In this document: positions 32,828 to 42,836 of the stretch, one piece after another | Layout: every line of letters begins with the position of its first letter | How positions within the stretch are numbered: the stretch's first letter is position 1 | NCBI GenBank assembly: GCA_018065085.1 | Contig: JAGHUA010000022.1 | Location: forward strand, 39,197-103,196 | Origin: Candidatus Liminaster caballi | GTDB lineage: Bacteria > Bacteroidota > Bacteroidia > Bacteroidales > UBA3663 | Length of the DNA: 64,000 nucleotides | Direction: 5' to 3' | Program-made: the position numbers and the translations under genes | Notes under the pieces: model-generated | The model's input: only the letters and a program-made list of their open reading frames with translations | What the model was told of the DNA's origin: nothing | Databases searched by the model: none

Positions 32828-33547
32828 ATGATCCAGCAAAACACTAACGACAAACTTCGCATCCTGCTTTGCGAAGACGACGAGAACCTCGGTATGCTCC
32901 TCCGCGAGTACGTTCAGGCAAAGGGCTTCCTCTGTGACCTCTATGGCGACGGAGATGCAGGCTTCAAGGCATATCTGAAGGGACGTTACGACTTCTGCAT
33001 CCTCGACGTGATGATGCCTAAGAAGGACGGCTTCACGATGGCTTCGGAGATTCGTGCTCTCAATCAGGACATCCCTATTATCTTCCTCACAGCCAAGTCG
33101 TTGAAGGAGGATATCCTCGAAGGATTCAAGATCGGCGGCGATGACTATATCACCAAGCCTTTCTCAATGGAGGAACTCCTGTTGCGCATCGAGGCAATCC
33201 TGCGTCGCGTCAAGGGCAACAAGGGCAAGGAGATTACCGCCTATCACATCGGCAGCTTCACCTTCGACGTCCAGAAGCAGATACTCTCGCGCGGCGAGGA
33301 GCAGACCAAGCTCACCACCAAGGAGAGCGACCTCCTCAGCCTCCTCTGCGCCCATGCCAACGAGATTCTCGAACGCAACTTCGCCCTGAAGACCATCTGG
33401 ATCGACGACAACTACTTCAACGCCCGTTCGATGGATGTGTATATCACCAAGTTGCGCAAGCATCTCAAGGACGACCCTGAGACCGAGATCATCAACATCC
33501 ACGGCAAGGGTTATAAGCTCATTGCTCCAAACATCACCTCAGAATGA
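32828..33547 (+). CDS. rprY: Response regulator RprY
   Basis: 239 residues: receiver domain with Asp17-Asp18 acidic pocket, phospho-acceptor Asp60 (CILDVMMPKKDG) and Lys in ITKPFS, followed by an OmpR/PhoB winged helix (KLTTKESDLLSLLCAHANEI, MDVYITKLRKHLKDD, IINIHGKGYKL). The strong conservation of NFALKTIWIDDNYFNARSMD is a hallmark of RprY. It is co-transcribed with rprX. In Bacteroides it binds promoters of stress and metabolic genes. Confidence 0.93.
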   Translation: MIQQNTNDKLRILLCEDDENLGMLLREYVQAKGFLCDLYGDGDAGFKAYLKGRYDFCILDVMMPKKDGFTMASEIRALNQDIPIIFLTAKSLKEDILEGFKIGGDDYITKPFSMEELLLRIEAILRRVKGNKGKEITAYHIGSFTFDVQKQILSRGEEQTKLTTKESDLLSLLCAHANEILERNFALKTIWIDDNYFNARSMDVYITKLRKHLKDDPETEIINIHGKGYKLIAPNITSE

Positions 33548-33844
33548 TGTCAGAGTAAAGATAAAAGTTGCGCGCTTTGTTAAGAAAAAAGCAATAAAAA
33601 AGTAAGTTTTACATTGCAGAAAGTACATAAAAAGTAAATAAATATGCAAAAACGGCCAAAAGAAGTGATTTTTTTGGCTGTTTTTGTTTGTGTTTGTTAA
33701 AAAACATATAACTTTGCACCCAAATTATATAGGTATGCGTGTTATTCTCATTTTATCGGAGGCAGCACTCACATCTCAATGGTTATAGTAAAGGTAATTC
33801 TTTTTTTATTATACACATTTATTAATTTAAAAGCATTATTGAGA
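33548..33844 (+). promoter_or_regulatory. Intergenic region with promoter of the giant secreted protein
   Basis: The only feature seen is a -7 box TAACTTTG at 33709-33716, with TTTG words 18-22 nt upstream within a T/G-rich tract. The leader to the ATG at 33845 is about 125 nt. No terminator for rprXY is clear. Confidence 0.55.
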
Positions 33845-36800
33845 ATGAAGAAGTTTTTATCTCTCGCTTTGATTTCAGCGATTGCAGCATTCTCTTTTGC
33901 CGCTTCTCCTGTACAGAAGAGCGTAAAGCGCAACACTATCGAGGTTGCCTACCGTTCTAATGCACTTGCTGAAAAGGCAATGTATGTTGCATTGCAGGAA
34001 GTAAAGGCAGCCAAGGCTGCTGCTTCTGAGGAGTTTACCGCAACAGCTGTTAAGGCTGCCGGTAACTCGCGCGTTTATGCTAAGGCCAACCTCACCGAGT
34101 TTGGCAAGGCAATCAAGGGTGCTAAGGCTACTCGCCAGGCATTCAATGGTCCTTCTTTGAAGAGCAGAGTCGCTCACGAGAAGGCAGCTTTCAAGGTTGG
34201 TGCTGCACCTGTCAGGTTCGCTGCTCCTAAGAAGGCTGCTCAGGAGGTTCTTCCTGAGTTCACAACTGTTGCTGAGGATGGTACACAGCAGTATCTCTTC
34301 AACCTCGGTTACGGTGGTTTCATGGTAGGCGCTAACGATTGGGGTACACGTGCATCAGTTTCACGCAACAGCGGTATGCCTATCGCAATCTCTAAGGTTT
34401 CTGGCGGCACATACAAGCTCGGCGCATTCAGCCCAGACAACGCTGAAGGTCTTTGGATCGATGGCAGCCGTGACGGCAACGACAAGTTCACCTTCGAGGC
34501 AGCCGGTGCTGACACTTACCTCATCGGTTGCACCAAGTTCCCTGGCACTGTCCTCACATGGGGTGGCGACGAGGCTAACACTCGCGTTAACTTCACAGCT
34601 GATACAACAAACTGCAAGTGGGGTGTTGTTAGCGCTGAGGCATACGCTGCCTACTGGGATGCTCTCGAGGCAGAGGGTATCTACACAGCTCACATGAGCA
34701 ACGACAAGGCTGCATGGGCTGGTGCTACTGGCGTTTACGGCGGTGGCGCTGAGCGTTATGCCGAAGGTGGTTGCCCAGAGGGCGATCTCATGACCCAGAC
34801 TATCAGCAACCTCCCTGCAGGTAAGTATCTCGTTACTTTCCATGCAATTGCCAACGTGGCTCGTAACCTTGACGTAGCTCAGTTCGCTGGCGATGGCATC
34901 GCATACGCTTTTGCTAACGACGCAAAGGTTGACGTTACTGTAGGCACAAAGTCTGGTCTCGACGCTGCTGACTGGGATAACGGTCTCCGTGAGATCGAGT
35001 GCACAGTAGGTGAGGACGGCGTTCTCGCTTACGGTATCGGTAACTATCGCGCAGGTGGTCAGTGGTACGTTGTTAGAACTGTTAGCCTGATCAAGCTCCC
35101 TGACTACATCCCTGTTGAAGCTACATCAGTTGCTGCAACATACTATGCATCAGACGGTGACTGGTACTGCGTCTTAAAGGACGATTTGAATACTTTTGTA
35201 TTCGACATTGTTACCAACGATCCTGCAGAGCTCGAGCTTGACCACGAGTACACACTCGCTGATATGGATCCAAGCTATTCTTTCTGCAGACTTAACGGTT
35301 CTACATCAACTAAGATTCAGTACGCTTCTGCTTCATTCGTTGTTAAGCAGGGTCTCTATGGTCGTGACTATGATGTCAAGGCTGTTCTCACAAATGGCGA
35401 TGCATACCATGTCATTTACACAGCTCCTCGTCCTGAGACTATTGACGTCGAGGCAACTACTGCTACAATAAAGTGGTATGGTCAGCCAGACAACGATTGG
35501 TTTGTAGTTCTTTCAAACGCAAACCTCGAATTCCGTTTCGATATCTTCGACCAGTCAGCTGACGGTCTCTTGCTTAACCATGAGTACACACTTGCTGACA
35601 TGATAGAGGACTACTCTTGGGGCCAGAACAAGCTTACAAACACTCAATTCTCATACAAGTCTGTTTCTTTCAAGGCTCTTACCGGTGCTAACGGCACAGA
35701 CTATGTTGCTACCGTTGTTGACAATGTGAACAACACCTACAACGTTACATATACTACTCAAGCTGCTCCAGAGCCAACATCGACCGTAGAGGTTGAATTT
35801 ACTGCAGCTGAAACACAACTTGTTGATGCATCAGCATCTTCTGGTATCATCCAGTTCGCAGGTGCCAAGGAAAATGGTTTTGAGGCCTTCGTTGCCATCA
35901 ACACTAACCAGATTGCTGGAACCTATACCTTTGAGGATATTATTGCGGACTACACCGGTCTTTACATTGATGCTGAAGACATGGATGGCGTAGTTTGTGT
36001 TGACCTCACAGCAGTTGTGACCGACCTCGGCAACGGTGCTTATAAAGCTGTTGTTGAGTACCTCGGTGCAAACACTGTTCTCTACAAGCTTACATTCAAC
36101 TATGGTGAGGCTGGTGCCGAAGAGGTTGTCGTTACCAAGGATGCTCACGGCATCATCACTTCTGTAACTGGTGGTACTGCTAAGAGCTACGCTCGTGCTG
36201 CTTCAGGTACAGCTTACTTCGTTAACAATTCGCAGATGTCTATGGCTGCTCAGTCTGGCACCGTAACTGTTATCGAGGATGGTGACAAGGTTTATATCAA
36301 GGACCCAATCACACGTTATACCCAGGGCTCTTGGGTTGAGGGTACAAAGGAAGGCAACACTATCGTTGTTGCTGCTCATCAGCCACTCGCTTACAACTCT
36401 TCATACGATGCTACTATCAGCCTCCGTTGGGGTGTAATCACTGCTACTGGCAGCATCAACAATGCTGATAGCTATGCTGAGAACTTCGTATTCGAGGTTG
36501 CTGGCGATACTTGGACTCTCCTCAATACAGCTACTTATGATGAAAGTGCTGATGCTTACTACATGGGTGCTTTCTGGGATGATGACGACACTGCTACCGG
36601 TTATGGCGACGCTGAGACCGTACTTACCTACGATCCTAACTTCGAACCTGTCAGCACAGAGCTCGTAACTCCTCCTTCAAGCCTTGTTGCTGAGGATTGG
36701 GCACTTGAGGCTACTCAGATTTCAAGCTCAGGCGAGACTTCTGTAACTGCTCGTGTTAAGGTTGGCTTCGCTGGCAATGACGTTTACGTTCAGGGTCTTA

Positions 36801-39800
36801 TCAAGGACTTCCCAACCTCATGGGTTAAGGGTACAATGGACGCTAATGGTCTTGTTACATTCAAGAAGTTCCAGTTCGTCGGTGTTTACGGCGGTACTTA
36901 CAACATCTGGATGATCGGTGTAACCGAGGATGGCGAGGAAGCCTACATGGACGACTTCCAGATGCAGTATGATGCTGCTGACAACGCATTCTATGCTATC
37001 AACGAGTGTCTTGCCAATGCTGCTGAAGATCGCATCTACTATCTCGGCTGGTATTCAGGCATCGTTCTTACCAAGGGTGCTCTTGAGGAGCCGGTTATCA
37101 CAGATCTTACAGCTGCTCTTCCTTACGTTAACGGCTTCGACACCGATGCTGAGCAGGCTGAGGCTGCAATCTTTGATGCCAACGATGACGGCAAGACCTT
37201 CACTCTGACCAACGATACCAACACTGGTAGCACAGCTGCCCGCTATGCTTATAGCAGCGCAAACAGTGGTAACGACTATGTGGTATTCCCAGGTCTTTCA
37301 CTCACAGCTGGTACTTCTTATAAGGTTTCTGTTGACGCTCGTGCTTATAGCTCATCTTACCCAGAGCGTATTGAGGTTGTTGCTGGCAAGGTAGCTAAGG
37401 CTTCTAAGCTCTCAATCTCTGTCATCCCTGCTACTGATCTTGTTTCAACTGACTACGAGACTCTCACAGCTGAGTTCGTTCCAGATTCAACAGGCGTTTA
37501 CTACTTCGCAATTCACGCAATCTCTGATCCTGACATGTACTATCTCTTCGCAGATAACTTCTCTGTAAAGGAGAACAACATGTCGGCTCCTACAGCTCCA
37601 GCAGATCTCGCTGTTACTCCTGATCAGAACGCAGATCTTAAGGCCTCTATCCAGTTCTACGCTCCTATGACAACTCTTGGCGGTGACACAATCACCGAGA
37701 CAATCAGTTTTGTTGTTAAGCGTGACGGTGAGGTTATCTCTGATGATTTGACTGCTGCTGCCGGTGCACTCGTTGAGCTCCAGGATAACAATGTTCCTAC
37801 TCCAGGTTCTCACACCTACTCTGTAGTTGCTGTTCTCAACGATGTTGCTTCTGACCCTGTTTCAGCTAAGGTTTACGTTGGTGAGGATACTCCAGATGAC
37901 GTTCAGAACATTGCTGCTGCTGATTGCAACGAAACCGTTCTCCTCACATGGGATGCTCCAACTGAGGGTTACAACGGCGGTATCATCAAGCCAGAGAACG
38001 TTCGTTACAATGTTTACCCTGTTGAGATGGTTGAGTTCTTCGGTATGCAGTTCCCATCTATGGACACCGATAATCCTTACGCTACTGAGCTTACCGACAC
38101 AAAGTACGATGTTGCATTCGACACCAACACTGGTGCTCAGCAGTACTCTTACTTCGGCGTAACCGCTTCTAACGAGGCTGGTGAGTCTGGCGGCGTATTG
38201 GCTGCTCTCCTCACAGGTGCTCCTTATGAGATGCCTCTCGTTGAGGGTCTTGCAGGTGGTTCTCTCGCTTACTGGTGGGGTCTTGACTACGATGAGGCTA
38301 ACGAGGCTCTCGAAGGTGGTCTCTACATTGGTGAGGAGTCTTCTGACGAGGATGGCTACAGCTTCCTCTTCGCTGCTGAGACTGTTGGTTACATCGACCT
38401 CCTCTCTGGTAAGATCGCTATGAACGGTGCTGCCAACGCTGCAATCTCATTCGACTACAAGTCTGACGCTGCTGCAACTCTCACCGTTATCGCTGTTACA
38501 GCTGAGGGTGAGAAGGCTCTTAAGACCATCGATGTTGCTGCTTCTGAGTCATGGTCAACTGCTAAGGTTTCCCTTGCTGACTTCGCTAACGAGAAGTGGG
38601 TACGCCTCACTCTCCACGGTGAGTTCACAGGCAAAACTGAACTCTATGTTGACAACATCGTTGTAATGGATATGATCTCTGATAACCTCGTTCTTTCTCT
38701 CAACGCTCCTAAGAGTGTCGTAGCTGGTAAGACCGCTGCCGTTAAGGTAACTGTCAAGAACCAGGGTGAGAATGTTGCTGAGGGCTATGTAATCAAGGTT
38801 ACTGCTGATGACGAGGTTGTTGCTGAGTTCACCGACAACGCAGCTCTCGGCTTCATGGAGGCTGTAACTGTTACTGCTAACGTTGAGACAACTGTCTTCA
38901 CCGAGGCTGGCGACATTACTGTTAAGGCAGAGGTTCTCTTCGACGCTGACCTCAAGGCTGAGGACAACGCTGACGAGGCTGTAGTTGCTGTCGTTGCTCC
39001 ATCTGTAACTCCAGTTGAGAACGTAACTGCTGTTCTTGCTGAGAACGGCGTTGAGGTTGCTTGGACTGTAGCTACTGAGTCTGCAACTGAGGTTGTTGAG
39101 GACTTCGAGTCTTATGAGGCTGGCTCTATGTACGCTGATGGTACAACCATGGGCGAGTGGGGTGCTATCGACCTCGTACAGGGTTCTACCTACGGCTGGG
39201 AAAGCTCTCAGATCGCATGGGACAACACTGGCGTGCCATACGCATTCGCTATCATGAACTTCAATATTGTCTTCGCTGCAGGTACTGATATTCAGGCTGT
39301 TTCTGGCGAGCAGGCTCTCATGTTCATGTCAGAGGTTGATGCTAACACTGGCTCTGGTGTTCAGTCAGACAAGTACCTTGTTTCTCCTGAACTCCCAGGC
39401 TGCGCACAGACTATCTCATTCAGCGCTATCCCAATGACTACCCAGTATGGTCCTGAGCTTCTCGAGGTTATGGTTTCTACAACCGATAACAACGTAACAA
39501 GCTTCACTAAGGTTGCTGAGTTCTCATTCGACACCGAGGAATGGGGTGAGTTCTCTGCTAACCTCCCAGAGGGTGCTAAGTACTTCGCTCTCCACTATGT
39601 ATCTAATGACGTCTTCGCTCTCTTCATCGACGACCTCAAGTATACAGTTGGTGGTGCTACTCCAACAGGCTTCAATGTATATGTTGACGAGGCTCTCGTA
39701 GCTTCTTGCGCTGCTGATGCAGTATCTTACACATACACTGAGACTCTCGCTGCTGGTGTTCACATGGTATCTGTAACAGCTCTCTATGGCAGCAACGAGT

Positions 39801-39961
39801 CAGCTCCTGTAACCGTTGAGATCGGCACAGACGCAATCACTTCTGTTGAGGCTATTGCTGCTGATGCCGTAATCTTCAACCTCCAGGGTCAGCTCGTTAA
39901 GGCTGCTGAGGTTGAGCCAGGCGTATATGTAATCAATGGCGTTAAGACTTTCGTAAAGTAA
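33845..39961 (+). CDS. Giant multidomain secreted protein with T9SS-like tail
   Basis: 2038 residues from ATG at 33845 (MKKFLSLALISAIAAFSFAA signal; the longer frame to 33779 lacks a signal). A Lys/Ala-rich pro-like region (about 25-120) precedes repeated beta domains. Two clear copies share VEAT, DW(Y/F), F(V/R)FDI and L(D/N)HEYTLADM (about 424-530 and 532-640), and a third is diverged (about 648-750). Fibronectin-like domains (about 1246-1430), a CARDB-like domain (about 1612-1735) and a choice-of-anchor J/MAM-like domain (about 1750-1935) follow. The C-terminus (FNLQGQLV, GVYVINGVK) resembles short T9SS type A tails. Heavy use of GCT/GTT/TCT differs from neighbours and suggests high expression. 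An adhesin or glycan-binding role is inferred. Confidence 0.8.
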   Translation: MKKFLSLALISAIAAFSFAASPVQKSVKRNTIEVAYRSNALAEKAMYVALQEVKAAKAAASEEFTATAVKAAGNSRVYAKANLTEFGKAIKGAKATRQAFNGPSLKSRVAHEKAAFKVGAAPVRFAAPKKAAQEVLPEFTTVAEDGTQQYLFNLGYGGFMVGANDWGTRASVSRNSGMPIAISKVSGGTYKLGAFSPDNAEGLWIDGSRDGNDKFTFEAAGADTYLIGCTKFPGTVLTWGGDEANTRVNFTADTTNCKWGVVSAEAYAAYWDALEAEGIYTAHMSNDKAAWAGATGVYGGGAERYAEGGCPEGDLMTQTISNLPAGKYLVTFHAIANVARNLDVAQFAGDGIAYAFANDAKVDVTVGTKSGLDAADWDNGLREIECTVGEDGVLAYGIGNYRAGGQWYVVRTVSLIKLPDYIPVEATSVAATYYASDGDWYCVLKDDLNTFVFDIVTNDPAELELDHEYTLADMDPSYSFCRLNGSTSTKIQYASASFVVKQGLYGRDYDVKAVLTNGDAYHVIYTAPRPETIDVEATTATIKWYGQPDNDWFVVLSNANLEFRFDIFDQSADGLLLNHEYTLADMIEDYSWGQNKLTNTQFSYKSVSFKALTGANGTDYVATVVDNVNNTYNVTYTTQAAPEPTSTVEVEFTAAETQLVDASASSGIIQFAGAKENGFEAFVAINTNQIAGTYTFEDIIADYTGLYIDAEDMDGVVCVDLTAVVTDLGNGAYKAVVEYLGANTVLYKLTFNYGEAGAEEVVVTKDAHGIITSVTGGTAKSYARAASGTAYFVNNSQMSMAAQSGTVTVIEDGDKVYIKDPITRYTQGSWVEGTKEGNTIVVAAHQPLAYNSSYDATISLRWGVITATGSINNADSYAENFVFEVAGDTWTLLNTATYDESADAYYMGAFWDDDDTATGYGDAETVLTYDPNFEPVSTELVTPPSSLVAEDWALEATQISSSGETSVTARVKVGFAGNDVYVQGLIKDFPTSWVKGTMDANGLVTFKKFQFVGVYGGTYNIWMIGVTEDGEEAYMDDFQMQYDAADNAFYAINECLANAAEDRIYYLGWYSGIVLTKGALEEPVITDLTAALPYVNGFDTDAEQAEAAIFDANDDGKTFTLTNDTNTGSTAARYAYSSANSGNDYVVFPGLSLTAGTSYKVSVDARAYSSSYPERIEVVAGKVAKASKLSISVIPATDLVSTDYETLTAEFVPDSTGVYYFAIHAISDPDMYYLFADNFSVKENNMSAPTAPADLAVTPDQNADLKASIQFYAPMTTLGGDTITETISFVVKRDGEVISDDLTAAAGALVELQDNNVPTPGSHTYSVVAVLNDVASDPVSAKVYVGEDTPDDVQNIAAADCNETVLLTWDAPTEGYNGGIIKPENVRYNVYPVEMVEFFGMQFPSMDTDNPYATELTDTKYDVAFDTNTGAQQYSYFGVTASNEAGESGGVLAALLTGAPYEMPLVEGLAGGSLAYWWGLDYDEANEALEGGLYIGEESSDEDGYSFLFAAETVGYIDLLSGKIAMNGAANAAISFDYKSDAAATLTVIAVTAEGEKALKTIDVAASESWSTAKVSLADFANEKWVRLTLHGEFTGKTELYVDNIVVMDMISDNLVLSLNAPKSVVAGKTAAVKVTVKNQGENVAEGYVIKVTADDEVVAEFTDNAALGFMEAVTVTANVETTVFTEAGDITVKAEVLFDADLKAEDNADEAVVAVVAPSVTPVENVTAVLAENGVEVAWTVATESATEVVEDFESYEAGSMYADGTTMGEWGAIDLVQGSTYGWESSQIAWDNTGVPYAFAIMNFNIVFAAGTDIQAVSGEQALMFMSEVDANTGSGVQSDKYLVSPELPGCAQTISFSAIPMTTQYGPELLEVMVSTTDNNVTSFTKVAEFSFDTEEWGEFSANLPEGAKYFALHYVSNDVFALFIDDLKYTVGGATPTGFNVYVDEALVASCAADAVSYTYTETLAAGVHMVSVTALYGSNESAPVTVEIGTDAITSVEAIAADAVIFNLQGQLVKAAEVEPGVYVINGVKTFVK

Positions 39962-39982
39962 TTCGCTAAGATCTGATATTCG

Positions 39983-40030
39983 GCTGGGGCCTGCTTCGCA
40001 CAGGGGCAAGCCCCAGCTTTATATTTATTT
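39983..40030 (+). terminator. Terminator after the giant secreted protein
   Basis: GCTGGGGC (39983-39990) pairs with GCCCCAGC (40010-40017) followed by TTTATATTTATTTT. It separates the gene from the C10 protease. Confidence 0.75.
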
Positions 40031-40039
40031 TAAGGTACA

Positions 40040-42244
40040 ATGAAAAAACTCTACACCCTGCTTGCTGTTGCTGCTCTCGGCAGTCTCATTGCGGTCGATG
40101 CACGCACCCGTACAGAGGCAGAAATCATCGATGCAGCCAAGTCTGCGCTTATTAAGGAGGTTCCTGACGGAGCACGCCTTGCAGCCTCTCCTGCACCGCT
40201 CAAGCACATCTATTCGACCGAAGCCGTCGAGGTGCTCGGTTTCAATGATGCCGATGGTTTCGCCATCGTTGCAAAAGACGATCGTCTGCCTGCCGTCCTG
40301 GCTGTGGGCGACTCGCGTTTCTCTGGTAAAGCCAATCCGGGCCTTGCCTGGTGGCTCGATGCCATCGAAGAACTCAGCGCTGAGAGTGTTTCGCGCAATC
40401 TCTCGCCACGCACTGTCCCTGCCCCCGATCCTTCGCGTTTCCCAACCCGTGTCGATGCCCTTGTGCCAAGCCGCTGGGATCAGGAGAGTCCTTACTGGAA
40501 CAAGTGCCCTACCAAGGGCAGTTCGCGTTGCCTCACCGGATGTGTGGCCACAGCCATTGCCCAGGTCTTCTATACGAACAAATATCCAACCACAGGTTTC
40601 GGCTCTCGCACCAATACAAGCGCAAGCACCGTGACTGCCAACTTTGGTGAGACTACATATCAATACGACCTCATGCTCGACCGCTATGAGTATAATAACT
40701 GGACCTCAGAGCAGGCTGATGCCGTTGCCACTCTCATGCTGCATTGCGGCGTGGCTGTCAATATGGGTTACGGCACATCATGGGAAGGCGGCAGCGGTGC
40801 ATACAGCGACCAGGCTGCCGAAGGCATCCGTCAGTATTTCGGCGTCGAGACCGCTCACCTCGTCGAGCGTGACTATTTCTCTGATGCCGAATGGATGGAG
40901 ATGCTCTATACTCAGGTGGCTGGCGGCCATGCCATGTATTATTCGGGCGTGGATCGCAGCGGCGGCGGTGGCCATGCCTTCGTGTGCGACGGCTATGACG
41001 AGCAGGGCCGTGTCCACATCAACTGGGGCTGGAGCGGTTCTGACGATGGCTTCTTTAGCATCGACCTTCTCAATCCGACAGGTTATGCCTTCAGCCGCTA
41101 TCAGGACATGATTCTCGGTATGTACGATCCTGACGACTCTCGTAACTTCGGCGAGCTCGTCGTTGATACAGTCAATGTTGAGACTCCTGGCACGCTTGCT
41201 TCGCTTGTCTGCGACACTATGTATCAGCATCTCTCCGGCTTCAAGTTCTCTGGTACACTCAATGCAGAGGACATCGCTTTTGTCCGTGAGCTTGCCCAGT
41301 CGGACACACTCTTCATCAGCAATCTCGACTTCTCGGATGCAGCCCTTGTTGACAATGCCCTGCCTGACAGCGCTTTCATCGCCACTGGCCTCCGCGTCGT
41401 GATCCTTCCTCGTCAGCTCGAAACTGTCGGCGCCTATGCCTTCAACGGTTGCGAGAAGCTCATCCGCCTTTGCAGCTACACATACGATGTGCCTGCCACC
41501 GGCAAGAAGTGCTTCGAAGGCGTCAAGTCCACCAACCTCAGCGTTTCGATCATTGCAGGCAGCACCGACAATTATCTGCGCAACGCTCAGTGGAAGGTTA
41601 TCTGCAACGAGAACAACGTCCATGAGTTCGGTACATGCATCAAGGCTCGCACCGTCAACCGTAAGTATGGCACACCAAACCCTGTGTTTGGCTACCAGAT
41701 CATCGGCGAGCGTGTCACAGGTTCTCCTAAGCTCTCGTGCGAGGCTACAACCAGTTCGCCTGCCGGCAAGTATGTCATCACCATTGAGCCTGGCACCATC
41801 ACAGCCACCAACAACGTGGTCTATGCCAATGGCTATCTTCAGGTGCAGAAGGTTTCGCTCATGATCACAGCGTGCGACACCATCCGCGAGTTCGGACAGG
41901 AGAATCCAGTCTTCACATTCACCTATGACGGTTTTGTGCTCGATGATACAGAGGATGATCTTACCGTCAAGCCAACCGGTATCTGCGAGGCAACTGTTGA
42001 CAGTCCTACAGGCGAGTATGTCATCACCCCGGCAGGAGCAGAGTCGCCTAACTACAACATCCGCTACACAGCTGGCACACTCACCGTGACTGAGGCAACA
42101 GGCCTTACAACCATCGCAGCTGTGATGGGCGATTCTCCAGAGGTATTCTCCGTGCTCGGTCAGCGTGTTCCTTGTTCGGACGTTCGTGCGCTTGCCCCAG
42201 GCATTTATATTATCAATGGACGAAAGACTGTGATAAAGAAATAG
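40040..42244 (+). CDS. C10-family cysteine protease (streptopain/interpain-like) with T9SS-like tail
   Basis: 734 residues. Signal peptide (MKKLYTLLAVAALGSLIA), a pro-domain (about 22-140), then the C10 catalytic domain with Cys168 in LTGCVATAIAQ, His312 in GGGHAFVCDGYD and INWGWSG. Residues about 380-520 include a leucine-rich-like stretch. Two MBG-type beta repeats follow (YGTPNPVFGYQIIG and FGQENPVFTFTYDG). The C-terminus (VFSVLGQRV, GIYIINGRK) is T9SS tail-like. Relatives include interpain A of Prevotella intermedia, a haem- and complement-degrading protease. Catalytic residues are intact. No promoter is obvious after the preceding terminator, and the start is 10 bp beyond it. Confidence 0.88.
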   Translation: MKKLYTLLAVAALGSLIAVDARTRTEAEIIDAAKSALIKEVPDGARLAASPAPLKHIYSTEAVEVLGFNDADGFAIVAKDDRLPAVLAVGDSRFSGKANPGLAWWLDAIEELSAESVSRNLSPRTVPAPDPSRFPTRVDALVPSRWDQESPYWNKCPTKGSSRCLTGCVATAIAQVFYTNKYPTTGFGSRTNTSASTVTANFGETTYQYDLMLDRYEYNNWTSEQADAVATLMLHCGVAVNMGYGTSWEGGSGAYSDQAAEGIRQYFGVETAHLVERDYFSDAEWMEMLYTQVAGGHAMYYSGVDRSGGGGHAFVCDGYDEQGRVHINWGWSGSDDGFFSIDLLNPTGYAFSRYQDMILGMYDPDDSRNFGELVVDTVNVETPGTLASLVCDTMYQHLSGFKFSGTLNAEDIAFVRELAQSDTLFISNLDFSDAALVDNALPDSAFIATGLRVVILPRQLETVGAYAFNGCEKLIRLCSYTYDVPATGKKCFEGVKSTNLSVSIIAGSTDNYLRNAQWKVICNENNVHEFGTCIKARTVNRKYGTPNPVFGYQIIGERVTGSPKLSCEATTSSPAGKYVITIEPGTITATNNVVYANGYLQVQKVSLMITACDTIREFGQENPVFTFTYDGFVLDDTEDDLTVKPTGICEATVDSPTGEYVITPAGAESPNYNIRYTAGTLTVTEATGLTTIAAVMGDSPEVFSVLGQRVPCSDVRALAPGIYIINGRKTVIKK

Positions 42245-42267
42245 TGTCTTCTGGAAATGCCGACAAT

Positions 42268-42313
42268 AAGTTCGTGAGGAATTCCTGATTTAGGGGAAAT
42301 CCTCACGAAACTT
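42268..42313. promoter_or_regulatory. Imperfect hairpin without T-run
   Basis: TTCGTGAGGA pairs with TCCTCACGAA, extended by AAG/CTT and partial GGAA/TTCC pairing around TGATTTAG. It may terminate or stabilise the protease mRNA, or act on the small gene at 42339. Confidence 0.5.
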
Positions 42314-42338
42314 GTAAAATGTCGTGTATTAATATATT

Positions 42339-42647
42339 ATGGATAGATTCAGTATCATCATAGAGCGCCAGGAGCAGTTGGAGGCGCTGATAAAGGAGTG
42401 GGGATTCCTGCCGTTCTTCAAGAATGTCATTCCGGGATTCTTTGAATATCTCATCTCCAAGAAAGGCGAGCCGTACGGATGGGGTGTTGCCCGATATTGT
42501 ACGCCCGAAGCTATGTATCCCGATTTGTTTCCTCTCAAGGATAGGGTAGAGGGAAGAACACCAAAGCAGTCGCGCAAGCGTATCATCGACCATCTGCAAG
42601 GTCTGTTCCCGGATGTGGACAGGTCAAAGATTGAGAAACTGGTATGA
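42339..42647 (+). CDS. Hypothetical protein
   Basis: 102 residues, family not recognised. It has a hydrophobic/aromatic core (WGFLPFFKNVIPGFFEYL) and a basic helical end (TPKQSRKRIIDHLQGLF). No signal peptide. It lies alone between the protease and the fructan locus. ATG at 42339 follows an A/T-rich leader. A cytoplasmic role is likely; nothing more can be supported. Confidence 0.55.
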   Translation: MDRFSIIIERQEQLEALIKEWGFLPFFKNVIPGFFEYLISKKGEPYGWGVARYCTPEAMYPDLFPLKDRVEGRTPKQSRKRIIDHLQGLFPDVDRSKIEKLV

Positions 42648-42760
42648 TATTTATCGTGAAAGTAGGGTGTTTATCGCGAATTTTGATGATTTTTTATATG
42701 TTATAAAGCATAAAAGCAGAAAAAAGAGAACAGAAAGCGCGCCGTAAAGAAAAAAGTAAC

Positions 42761-42768
42761 TATCTTTG
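42761..42768 (+). promoter_or_regulatory. -7 box upstream of the hybrid regulator
   Basis: TATCTTTG, about 68 nt before the start codon of the regulator gene. No -33 TTTG at the standard distance. Confidence 0.55.
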
Positions 42769-42836
42769 CACACGTGAATATCTGAACGAATCATGCAACC
42801 AGTATATAATATACATATAATCGTCATACGCGTAAT

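Noticed and set aside
33779..33844. N-terminal extension of the giant secreted protein
   Set aside because: The ATG at 33845 gives a clean signal peptide; the upstream codons are Leu/Ile/Lys-rich leader sequence without ribosome-binding site.
42268..42313. Riboswitch upstream of the small gene at 42339
   Set aside because: A single imperfect hairpin without conserved riboswitch core elements; more likely an mRNA 3' structure of the protease gene.
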